In this document: positions 1-6,436 of the stretch, piece by piece
Position numbering within the stretch: the first letter of the stretch is position 1
Layout: every line of letters begins with the position of its first letter
Assembly (NCBI GenBank): GCA_024691145.1
Contig: JAILNW010000183.1
Coordinates: 1 to 8,234, forward strand
Direction of reading: 5' to 3'
Source: Lachnospiraceae bacterium
Lineage (GTDB): Bacteria; Bacillota; Clostridia; Lachnospirales; Lachnospiraceae
Length of the DNA: 8,234 nt
The notes under the pieces: generated by a model
Databases searched by the model: none
Told to the model about the DNA's origin: nothing
Seen by the model: the letters and a program-made list of their open reading frames with translations, nothing else
Made by a program: the position numbers and the translations under genes

Positions 1-194
1 TATAATTATCTTGAAGAATTGTAGTCACAAATGTTAAAATATTGTTACAGTTTGCACTATTTATTGTTTGTTAAGGAAAATTATGGTATTATTATAATAC
101 AAGGGGCTGTGACTTGAGTTTTATGCTTGTTGCCCTGCACTATTATAAGTAATTGGTAAGACAATAATATAAAGTGTAATCAGGGGGTTATTCT
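1..194 (+). promoter_or_regulatory. Leader region of the first operon with weak promoter candidates
   Basis: No gene is visible before the first CDS. A TATAAT hexamer sits at 93-98 with no good -35 at the usual distance. The overlapping TATTAT at 87-92 has TTGTTT (64-69) 17 nt upstream. A second weak pair is TTGAAG (11-16) with TAAAAT (35-40), spacing 18. The nonamer TGCACTATT occurs twice (53-61 and 136-144). Which promoter is used cannot be decided from the sequence. The ribosome binding site AGGGGG (182-187) lies 7 nt before the ATG at 195. Confidence 0.4.
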
Positions 195-1910
195 ATGGCA
201 ATTAGATTATGCCATTCCTGTGCGAGAGAAGTAAGAGATGGAGATAAAGTTTGTAGATATTGTAATGCAATACTAGATGAGAGCCATTCTGTTATTGAGA
301 TAGGTGGCGAAGAAGAAGGCTTTAGCTTCGGTAGTAATAAAAACGCATATGAGGATGAAGCATTAAAGAATTTTAAACAGGAACAATTAGATGTAAATTA
401 TGAAAAGGTAAGTCAGGATAAAGCTTTAGCAACATATCAGAAAACTGATGAGTCATTTGATGAGAATGATATAGAAGACGATATGGATGATAATGAATCT
501 ATACAGGATGTTTATAAGGGTGTTATTGACGTTATTAAGCATCCCAAGGATTATATTCCATTATTTGTTGGGCTTTTTAGCTGCTTACTGATTATAGGAA
601 GCATGCTTTTACCACTTTATGTAACAGCTGGAGGCAAGTCAAGATTTATGTATGAAAATGATTTATACAGTCTTGGATTACTTTTAGGGGTTTGCCTTAT
701 TATAGCATTGGTGGTAATATTTAAGTTCAGACAAAAGTATGTAGTAGTCCCGGCTATATGTATAGCAACCATGCTTGTATATCTTTTGATATACTTTGCA
801 AAGTTAGAGACATTTGGTAAATTGGGATTTGGCTACTACATATTATGGTTTGCATCGGTTATGCTGATATCGTCTGCAGTAATTCTTAATAATACAGAAG
901 GAACTTCCAATAAAAATAATCTTGCTCTTGACAAGAAGGATTTTATATGGATGATGGTGTGCCTGTTATTATCAGTTATTGTAATAAACAGATTATTTGA
1001 TTTTACGCACATGGAAACTGATGATGAGTTAAAAGCAGAGGCAACTGAAAATACTGCTGTTAAGATAGTTGTTGAAGATGGTAATGTGGAATTAAAGATT
1101 CTTGATACATATATTATCAAGAATACTTCTCCTGGAAAAAATCAGGGAAAGGACTATGCAATTATTAAGATTAATCTTGATAATAACAGAAAAGATTCTG
1201 TGAAGTTTGATGAGATTTTTAGTATTAACGTTTATCAGAATGAGAAGCCACTTGAGAAAAGTTATGATAATAATATTGAAGGATATGAGTTATCTAAATC
1301 ATCAACAACTGTAGATGGTGGAAGTAATCAGGATATATATTTCGGATATGAACTTCTTACAAAAGATGATATTAATGTAAGTGTAAGTAAGAATAGTAAC
1401 AATGTTTTAGTTTTTAATGATAATTTAAAACTTAATCAACAGTATTATAAAAATGATGATGAAATAGTTACAGAGGAACCTGTACCTACAAAGACCGCTG
1501 TAGTGCAAAAAACACCAACGGAACAGGATACTACGCCAGTGGCTATTGTTACAGAGGCACCAGTACCTACAGAAGAACCTGTTGTAAGTACTCCGCAACC
1601 TACTAAGACAACATATAATGTATACTTTACGAAACCAACTGGGTGGGGTGACAGAGTATGGATTTATATTTATATGAATGACGAAAATGATAGTGAACTT
1701 TTAAAGGAGAATAATTCATGGCCAGGTGTTGAGATGACAATGGTTAAGACAAATGTTTACAAGTACACAATTGATGAGGAATGGGTAACAGGAAACAGCA
1801 GATGTTTGTTTTCAGATGGTAATTTTCAATATCCTGGTAAACCAGAAAATAATGGAGCACCTACAGGAGAAAAAGTTACAGGAAATATGAATATTCAGGT
1901 ACCAGAATGA
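195..1910 (+). CDS. Zinc-ribbon, five-helix membrane protein with DUF5067-like domain and C-terminal CBM26-like module
   Basis: The 571-residue protein begins with a zinc-ribbon motif (C6-x2-C9 and C20-x2-C23), followed by an acidic linker to about residue 105. Five hydrophobic segments follow at about 120-144, 157-177, 182-202, 211-231 and 250-271. With a cytoplasmic zinc ribbon, the odd helix count puts the C-terminal half outside. Residues ~288-396 resemble DUF5067/DUF4352 (a beta-rich domain ending in GYELLTKDDI). A Thr/Pro/Glu/Val stalk spans ~425-472. Residues ~473-571 look like CBM26: a YxVYFTKPTGW start, aromatic strand WIYIYM, a SWPG motif at 508-511 and FSDGNFQ near 539-545. CBM26 domains normally bind starch in extracellular amylases, but no catalytic domain is present here. 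The start is fixed by AGGGGG 7 nt upstream. The next gene begins 22 nt after the stop, suggesting one operon. Role inferred: surface glycan binding or sensing. Confidence 0.85.
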   Translation: MAIRLCHSCAREVRDGDKVCRYCNAILDESHSVIEIGGEEEGFSFGSNKNAYEDEALKNFKQEQLDVNYEKVSQDKALATYQKTDESFDENDIEDDMDDNESIQDVYKGVIDVIKHPKDYIPLFVGLFSCLLIIGSMLLPLYVTAGGKSRFMYENDLYSLGLLLGVCLIIALVVIFKFRQKYVVVPAICIATMLVYLLIYFAKLETFGKLGFGYYILWFASVMLISSAVILNNTEGTSNKNNLALDKKDFIWMMVCLLLSVIVINRLFDFTHMETDDELKAEATENTAVKIVVEDGNVELKILDTYIIKNTSPGKNQGKDYAIIKINLDNNRKDSVKFDEIFSINVYQNEKPLEKSYDNNIEGYELSKSSTTVDGGSNQDIYFGYELLTKDDINVSVSKNSNNVLVFNDNLKLNQQYYKNDDEIVTEEPVPTKTAVVQKTPTEQDTTPVAIVTEAPVPTEEPVVSTPQPTKTTYNVYFTKPTGWGDRVWIYIYMNDENDSELLKENNSWPGVEMTMVKTNVYKYTIDEEWVTGNSRCLFSDGNFQYPGKPENNGAPTGEKVTGNMNIQVPE

Positions 1911-1932
1911 TGTTTTGTAAGGAGTTATTGAT

Positions 1933-3501
1933 ATGTCAGAAGTAAAGGGTGATTCTAAAATCGCAAAAAAGGAGAGCAGGGCAGGCATTATTGGCTCTAT
2001 AAGTTGTGCAGCCCTGATTATTGGAGCTAACTTACCTTTATATATTGCAAGGGTTCTTGCAGCTAATTCAGGTAAGAGCAGGGTTAATAAAGAAGGATTT
2101 ATTATTGTAATTGCGGCTATATTTGCAGCGGTTATGATATATATTAGAAAACAGAGGTATGTTATAGCCGCAGCTATTGCATCTATGGGAGTGCTTGTAC
2201 ATTACTTTGTGTTTGTGCCTACGCTTTCAGATTACTATTCCATAAGTTATGGATATTATGTACAATGGGCTGGAGCTATTGGTTTACTTTTATCAGCATT
2301 TTTGCTTCCAGGAAAGAATGATGCTGGTATGGTGTTTTCAGCCAATGAAGCTGTGGTTAATTACAGACCAAGAGTTAGTGATTTAAAATGGATAGCAACA
2401 TTTGTTGTTATATCACTTGGACTTGTATTCTTATTTGATAAAGGAATATTACTCGGAGAAGAAAACAAGCCAACATATAGTCAGGCAATGAATGAATCTG
2501 GTAATGATTCATCAGAAAATGACTATGAGGAAGAGCCTATAGATATTGAAGATAGTGATTATGATTTTATAGGTGAAGAGTGTAATGTAAATATTAATAA
2601 TGTTTATATTGTAGATTTTGATTCAAGGAAGATAGCAGTAGCAGAGTTTATTTTCAAAAACAAGATGGATTATGATCTTAAGTTTGGGGATTCAATAATT
2701 GTAGATGTTACGCAGCAGGGACAGTATCTTAAGTCTGTAACAGATATTCAGGGTGACTGGTTTGATCTTTCAACAAATCAGATAAGTGTTGCTAAGGATG
2801 AGGAAATAAGGGTTTATACTGCTTACGAGCTTATGAATGATATGGATTATATAAACCTTGGAATTAAGATGGCTAATGAGCCTACTATTACAGTTGCTAC
2901 GAAGGATATGGGATTTGATACAGCACATTATAACAATAATGGTGATGTAGTGGTTGTTGCAGATAATGGAGATAATAATGATGATGATTCTTCTGTAAAA
3001 GAGGAAGAAAAGAAGAATGAGAAGCCAAAGACAACAAAGGAACCTAAAACTACTGAGAAAGCAACAACAACGCCTGTTAAAACAGAGGTTCCAGCAAAAA
3101 CGACAGAACCTGTTAAAACAGAGACGCCTGCAAAGACATCAACACCTGTTAAGACTGAAACTCCTGCAAAGACAGCTGCACCAACAGCTGCGCCAACAGT
3201 TACACCTACGAAGGCGCCATCTAAGTTCAGAATATATTTTAACAGACCTGATGGATGGGAAAGTGAAGTTTATGTCTATGTATTTAACATGGAAGATGGA
3301 ACAGAAATGTGTGGATGGAATGACCACTTGTCATCTAACACGATGTCATATAGTTCTGGAAAGTATACTATAGAGATTGATAACAAATGGCTTGGATGCT
3401 ATGTTGTATTCCATGACGGAAAGAATAATCAGTATCCTGCATATGACCAGAACGGAGACAGTATTAACAAACTTACAAGTGGAGGGGTTTATCCAAAGTA
3501 A
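1933..3501 (+). CDS. Five-helix membrane protein with DUF5067-like domain, TPVKTE stalk and degenerate CBM26-like module
   Basis: This 522-residue paralogue of the preceding protein lacks the zinc ribbon and starts with a short basic cytoplasmic tail. Hydrophobic segments lie at about 18-44, 55-72, 75-96, 105-125 and 150-174. The first two upstream-paralogue landmarks recur: an LIIGxxLPLY first helix and SYGYYVQW in the fourth. Residues ~215-322 align by eye with the DUF5067-like region upstream (TQQGQYLK; AYELMNDMDYI). An acidic stretch (342-362) leads into a Lys/Thr/Pro/Ala stalk (363-430) with three 12-residue repeats. The terminal ~92 residues keep the CBM26-like frame (YFNRPDGW at the start, VVFHDGKNNQYP near the end), but the WPG motif is absent: GWNDHL occupies about that place. 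C460 and C489 are both in this module and could pair. AAGGAG lies 8 nt before the ATG. Exact ligand unknown. Confidence 0.85.
   Translation: MSEVKGDSKIAKKESRAGIIGSISCAALIIGANLPLYIARVLAANSGKSRVNKEGFIIVIAAIFAAVMIYIRKQRYVIAAAIASMGVLVHYFVFVPTLSDYYSISYGYYVQWAGAIGLLLSAFLLPGKNDAGMVFSANEAVVNYRPRVSDLKWIATFVVISLGLVFLFDKGILLGEENKPTYSQAMNESGNDSSENDYEEEPIDIEDSDYDFIGEECNVNINNVYIVDFDSRKIAVAEFIFKNKMDYDLKFGDSIIVDVTQQGQYLKSVTDIQGDWFDLSTNQISVAKDEEIRVYTAYELMNDMDYINLGIKMANEPTITVATKDMGFDTAHYNNNGDVVVVADNGDNNDDDSSVKEEEKKNEKPKTTKEPKTTEKATTTPVKTEVPAKTTEPVKTETPAKTSTPVKTETPAKTAAPTAAPTVTPTKAPSKFRIYFNRPDGWESEVYVYVFNMEDGTEMCGWNDHLSSNTMSYSSGKYTIEIDNKWLGCYVVFHDGKNNQYPAYDQNGDSINKLTSGGVYPK
3067..3174 (+). repeat. Three 36-bp tandem repeats (12-residue Thr/Pro/Lys stalk units)
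   Basis: Codons for residues 379-414 of the second CDS form three in-frame 36-bp units with the pattern T-x-P-V-K-T-E-x-P-A-K-T. Third positions differ between units (aca/act, cct/cca), so the repeat is not freshly duplicated. It encodes an extended stalk, presumably spanning the cell wall between the membrane-proximal domain and the terminal module. Confidence 0.85.
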
Positions 3502-3544
3502 TGTATTTTTGAAAAAAATTATATGTGAATTATAAAAAAGTAAT

Positions 3545-3582
3545 ACCTGGTTGGACTATATGTTTGACCAGGTTTTATTTTT
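3545..3582 (+). terminator. Rho-independent terminator of the two-gene operon
   Basis: A 12-bp stem pairs 3545-3556 (ACCTGGTTGGAC) with 3562-3573 (GTTTGACCAGGT) around a TATAT loop. Seven outer pairs are Watson-Crick and three inner ones are G-U. It is followed by TTTATTTTT. It starts 43 nt after the stop codon of the second CDS. Confidence 0.85.
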
Positions 3583-3640
3583 GTAATTGTAATAATAAAA
3601 AAAACATGTTACAATTATATTAAGGGTATTTAATAAAATA
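3582..3640 (+). promoter_or_regulatory. Inverted repeat and candidate promoter before the Tyr/Asn-rich membrane protein
   Basis: TAATTGTAA (3584-3592) is the exact reverse complement of TTACAATTA (3609-3617), giving a 9-bp dyad with a 16-nt centre. The right arm overlaps a possible -35, GTTACA (3608-3613), which is 17 nt before a poor -10, TAATAA (3631-3636). The dyad lies just past the upstream terminator, so it may be an operator. The promoter call itself is weak. Confidence 0.35.
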
Positions 3641-3663
3641 TTGATTTATTTGGAGGGTTAAAA

Positions 3664-4485
3664 ATGAGAAAAGGAAATGTAAAAAAAATATTGAAAATGG
3701 CAGGCATAATTGTTTGCTTAGTAACTATGATTGTTTTTTGCTTTGAAAAGGAAGCAAGTGCAAGCGGCTGGGGAAATTGGTATGATGATAGTTATTATGA
3801 CAATTATCAAAGCTATTATGAAGATTATATTAAGGAATGGGAAGAATACTATAAGCAGTATTATGATGAGTATTATGATAACAACAATAGTAACAATAAT
3901 GAAGAAAATTACGACCCGGGTTTTCCTGGAGGGGGAAAATGGAATGATGGCAGACAAAGTGAAAAATCTGAAGGAAGCAGAAGAGATAGAAGAGAGAGAA
4001 GGGATAATTCGGATAATAGCAGTAATGAGATTGATAATAATATAGATGAACAAGATAGTAACATAAGTAATGAAGAAGAAACTTCATTTGATGAATCTGA
4101 CAATAATACAGATAACGAAGAATATGATGATAATATAGCAGGAATAGATAATAATACACCAGGCTCAGGAAACGACGGAAATAATAGAACAGAAGATACA
4201 AAGGAAGTAAGTTCTGTAAATGAGATGATTCCTCTGATAGTGGGAGTTATAGTATTAAGCGGATTGGTTGTGTTTTTAATATTTGGAAAGAGATATTATA
4301 AGCCATTGATTGCCAGAATGTCGAGAAATATACAGAATTTAAAGTATAAGATGTATATGAACAAGATGATGAAAATGAGGAAGAAAGAAGAAAAAGTAAG
4401 AATTAAGAGCATGAATGCAATGAATAGCATTAATAATAATATAAATAACAATGACAGATTTGATAATAACGGTTATTTCTTTTAA
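3664..4485 (+). CDS. Secreted-then-anchored single-pass membrane protein, Tyr/Asp/Asn-rich, function unknown
   Basis: I do not recognise a family for this 273-residue protein. Residues 1-33 form a signal peptide: basic start, hydrophobic core ~12-27, and an AxA-type site (ASA, 31-33). The ectodomain (34-187) is low-complexity. Residues 36-71 are dominated by Tyr/Trp with Asp/Glu, aromatics recurring every four residues. Next come a Gly/Pro patch (86-91), an Arg-rich patch (106-113) and a long Asn/Asp/Glu/Ser stretch. A single membrane helix lies at ~188-207, followed by a strongly basic Met/Lys tail (208-247) and an Asn-rich end. The charge pattern gives an outside N-terminus and inside C-terminus. 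GGAGGG lies 6 nt before the ATG. It sits between two terminators, so it appears to be monocistronic. A role at the envelope is inferred only from topology and neighbours. Confidence 0.75.
   Translation: MRKGNVKKILKMAGIIVCLVTMIVFCFEKEASASGWGNWYDDSYYDNYQSYYEDYIKEWEEYYKQYYDEYYDNNNSNNNEENYDPGFPGGGKWNDGRQSEKSEGSRRDRRERRDNSDNSSNEIDNNIDEQDSNISNEEETSFDESDNNTDNEEYDDNIAGIDNNTPGSGNDGNNRTEDTKEVSSVNEMIPLIVGVIVLSGLVVFLIFGKRYYKPLIARMSRNIQNLKYKMYMNKMMKMRKKEEKVRIKSMNAMNSINNNINNNDRFDNNGYFF
3769..3876 (+). repeat. Period-4 aromatic/acidic coding segment
   Basis: In the 273-residue protein, aromatic residues fall at 36, 40, 44, 48, 52, then shift register to 55, 59, 63, 67, 71 (Y51 also belongs to this series), with a second track at 62, 66, 70. 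Spacers are mostly Asp, Glu, Asn and Lys. It is a protein-level pattern and not a strict DNA repeat. Confidence 0.6.
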
Positions 4486-4500
4486 CAGAAAAGTATAAGG

Positions 4501-4527
4501 TCGCAGACTTAGGTCTGCGATTTTTTT
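4501..4527 (+). terminator. Rho-independent terminator after the Tyr/Asn-rich protein gene
   Basis: TCGCAGAC (4501-4508) pairs perfectly with GTCTGCGA (4513-4520) around a TTAG loop, followed by seven T residues. It lies 15 nt after the stop codon at 4483-4485. Confidence 0.93.
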
Positions 4528-4594
4528 ATTAGATAAGAAATTACGAAAAATTACGGCTTTATGAAAATTTAATGAAATTTTAAGAATAAAATTA

Positions 4595-4623
4595 TTGAAA
4601 AATTTTAAGTGAAAATGTATAAT
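4595..4623 (+). promoter_or_regulatory. SigA-type promoter of the lysozyme gene
   Basis: TTGAAA (4595-4600) and TATAAT (4618-4623) are separated by exactly 17 nt, the best promoter in the window. Transcription would start near 4630, giving a leader of about 124 nt before the ATG at 4754. Confidence 0.75.
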
Positions 4624-4630
4624 AAGAAAG

Positions 4631-4684
4631 ATGTTTACAAGTTAGATTGTTTATATTACAAAACAATCTAAAAAATGTTTACAA
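4631..4684 (+). repeat. 11-bp inverted repeat flanked by 10-bp direct repeats in the lysozyme leader
   Basis: ATGTTTACAA occurs at 4631-4640 and again at 4675-4684. Between the copies lies a perfect inverted repeat, TTAGATTGTTT (4642-4652) and AAACAATCTAA (4661-4671), with an 8-nt loop. No T-run follows the right arm, so it is not a standard terminator. Because it begins at the predicted transcription start, it could act as an operator, an RNA-stabilising 5' hairpin or a leader regulator. The second direct repeat runs into the palindrome TACAATTGTA (4680-4689). Confidence 0.75.
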
Positions 4685-4753
4685 TTGTAGTATTATGTGT
4701 TAATATTTATTGGGCGAGAGAGGTCGTATAATTATTTAAGAAGGATGGAAGAG

Positions 4754-6265
4754 ATGAGGGAAGATTTAAAAAAAAGACAGAGTATTATTATTATTGTAGG
4801 GGTTGTTTTATTGCTGACTTCTATAGCAGCAGGACTTATAGTATTACATAACCTAAAGAAAAAGGAGCCGATAGTTAAGGTCGAAGCAGAAGCTACATTT
4901 AAACCAACGCAGGAACCGACACAGGAACCAACGGAGGAACCCACAGAAGAGCCAACAGAAGAACCAACGGAGGAACCCACAGAGGAGCCAACAGTTGAGC
5001 CAGTATTGACAATGACTGCAACAAAGAAACCTAAGGCGACTCCTAAGCCAACGTTAAAACCAGAGTTAGTTGCTGTAACGGTTAAACCTAATGATAAGGA
5101 AGACCCGTCAAAGCAGAAGTCTGATGCAGTGGCTGCCATGGGAAAAGGTGAGAAAGTAGATTTCAAGAAGGAAGTAAAAAAAGAGAGTAATGAGATCGAA
5201 GGAATTACTAATGGAATTGATGTTTCTGGATTTAATGGAAAGATTGACTGGAAGAAAGTAAAAGATGCCGGTGTACAGTTTGCGATTATTCGTATAGGGT
5301 ATAGAGGATGGAGTACAGGAGAGATAGTTGAGGATTCATACGCTAAGGCAAACCTTGAAGGTGCCACAGCAAATGGAATTAAAGTAGGAGCATATTTCTT
5401 TTCAACAGCTATAACAGAGGAAGAAGCACGAGATGAAGCAACATGGACATGCAGATTGCTTGATAATTATAAGGTTACATATCCAGTTGCTTATGATTGT
5501 GAACAATATAATAATTCAACACATAGAAATTATGGACTTGGAAACACAAAAAGAACTGATATTGCACTTGCGTTTTTAGACACTGTAAAAAAAGAAGGCT
5601 ATACACCAATGTTTTATAATAGCAGTTACCAGCTTTCAAAGGAGTGGGAAACAAGCAGAATAAATGCCAAGTATAAGATATGGAAGGCTAATTATAATGA
5701 AGGAAGAGTAGAAAAGTATTACTTTGACAGCTATGGGATGTTCCAGTATACAAGCAGTGGAACAGTTGATGGTATTAGTGGAAGAGTGGATCTTAATGAA
5801 GCATATTTTGGTTTTAAAGCCGAGAATGAGGCAAAGATAGCTGCATATGGAATTAAATTTACAGATGTTAATGATTATATATATTTGAAAAAAGGTGCAA
5901 GGCTCAGAACTGTTCCAAGTGACAAAAGTGAATTTACTATAAAATATAATTCACCAGATATTGAAAAAGTAAAACGTCTTGCTCAAGGTGAAAAAAACTG
6001 GGATAAGGTTGAATACAATGGTGAAACATTGTTTGTTGCAAAGACAAGTTTTTATACAGAAGAACAGTATGAGATATATAAGAATATGACACCAGCACCG
6101 TCCCCAACTGCAAAAGTTACAGAAGGACCGGATAGTACAGAACTTCCTAATGTAACTGATAATCCTGCTGAAACAGAAATACCAGTTATAGATGATGTTG
6201 TTGACGTGGAAGTAAAATCAGATGTTGATATAAGATCTGATGTGGAATTTACAACAGAAGAATAG
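4754..6265 (+). CDS. Membrane-anchored GH25 muramidase (lysozyme) on a TEEP stalk
   Basis: The 503-residue protein has a short basic N-terminus, one membrane helix (~10-32) acting as an uncleaved anchor, and an acidic Thr/Glu/Pro stalk (52-83) followed by a Lys/Pro segment. The GH25 domain spans ~153-354. GH25 enzymes cut the MurNAc-GlcNAc beta-1,4 bond of peptidoglycan. Visible landmarks are GIDVS with D156, the AYDCE motif with D248 and E250 (the expected catalytic Asp/Glu pair), IWKANY, QYTSSG and GRVDLN. A further ~70 residues (365-436) look SH3-like and may bind wall. The acidic Pro/Thr/Val tail (445-503) is disordered. The start was set at 4754 because AGAAGG lies 9 nt upstream. An in-frame GTG at 4697 and an ATG at 4745 lack a well-placed site. 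It is monocistronic between its own promoter and a downstream hairpin. Confidence 0.93.
   Translation: MREDLKKRQSIIIIVGVVLLLTSIAAGLIVLHNLKKKEPIVKVEAEATFKPTQEPTQEPTEEPTEEPTEEPTEEPTEEPTVEPVLTMTATKKPKATPKPTLKPELVAVTVKPNDKEDPSKQKSDAVAAMGKGEKVDFKKEVKKESNEIEGITNGIDVSGFNGKIDWKKVKDAGVQFAIIRIGYRGWSTGEIVEDSYAKANLEGATANGIKVGAYFFSTAITEEEARDEATWTCRLLDNYKVTYPVAYDCEQYNNSTHRNYGLGNTKRTDIALAFLDTVKKEGYTPMFYNSSYQLSKEWETSRINAKYKIWKANYNEGRVEKYYFDSYGMFQYTSSGTVDGISGRVDLNEAYFGFKAENEAKIAAYGIKFTDVNDYIYLKKGARLRTVPSDKSEFTIKYNSPDIEKVKRLAQGEKNWDKVEYNGETLFVAKTSFYTEEQYEIYKNMTPAPSPTAKVTEGPDSTELPNVTDNPAETEIPVIDDVVDVEVKSDVDIRSDVEFTTEE
4907..5002 (+). repeat. Eight 12-bp repeats encoding TEEP/TQEP stalk units
   Basis: Eight consecutive tetrapeptides occur (two TQEP, five TEEP, one TVEP). 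At DNA level a block beginning at 4928 is repeated 36 nt later at 4964 with the same codon order, differing at few positions. This suggests relatively recent in-frame duplication by slippage. It lengthens the lysozyme stalk. Confidence 0.9.
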
Positions 6266-6268
6266 TAT

Positions 6269-6315
6269 TATAATAGGCCGGAGAGAACAGCGACTGTTCG
6301 TCTTCGGCTATTATA
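6269..6315 (+). terminator. Long hairpin after the lysozyme gene, likely terminator
   Basis: The stem starts four bases after the stop codon. TATAATAG (6269-6276) pairs with CTATTATA (6308-6315), CCGGAGA (6278-6284) with TCTTCGG (6301-6307, one G-U), and GAACAG (6285-6290) with CTGTTC (6294-6299) around a CGA loop. Single unpaired G residues sit at 6277 and 6300. The sequence after the stem is only moderately T-rich, so termination may be incomplete. Confidence 0.7.
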
Positions 6316-6372
6316 TTGTTCAATGATTGTTCTTATAGAGATTTTTGCAAACTTTATAGGATAAATATTATA

Positions 6373-6401
6373 TGGAAAAATTATCCTTTTTATGGTATAA
6401 T
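6373..6401 (+). promoter_or_regulatory. Candidate promoter of the third five-helix protein gene
   Basis: TATAAT (6396-6401) has TGGAAA (6373-6378) 17 nt upstream, a modest -35. A short inverted repeat, GGATAA (6359-6364) and TTATCC (6381-6386), brackets the -35 and could be an operator. The predicted transcription start near 6408 leaves a leader of about 29 nt. Confidence 0.5.
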
Positions 6402-6436
6402 AAAAGTAATAGAAAATTGAGAGTTTGGTGTTGTGT

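Noticed and set aside
53..144. Direct repeat TGCACTATT in the first leader
   Set aside because: Nine bases in AT-rich DNA with 83-nt spacing and no symmetry. It is too short to support a regulatory call alone.
3017..3373. Gln/Leu/Arg-rich + strand open frame overlapping the Thr/Pro stalk
   Set aside because: It is an out-of-frame reading of the aca/cct/aaa repeats of the second five-helix gene and would be an implausible composition.
3718..4201. Several long open frames on the minus strand opposite the Tyr/Asn-rich gene
   Set aside because: They are Ile-, Leu- or Tyr-rich mirror images of the biased tat/aat/gat codon content and lack ribosome binding sites. The + strand frame has a signal peptide, a good start and a terminator.
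4697..4753. GTG start extending the lysozyme by 19 residues
   Set aside because: No ribosome binding site precedes it, and the extension would place extra residues before a conventional basic-plus-hydrophobic anchor. AGAAGG is well placed for ATG 4754.
4907..5002. Possible CRISPR-like array
   Set aside because: The 12-bp repeats are contiguous, in frame and without spacers. They code for a TEEP stalk.
4732..5367. 211-codon minus-strand open frame with Gly-Ser-Ser-Val repeats
   Set aside because: It is the antisense of the TEEP repeat and the start of the GH25 domain. No start signals are visible, and the sense protein has an intact catalytic domain.
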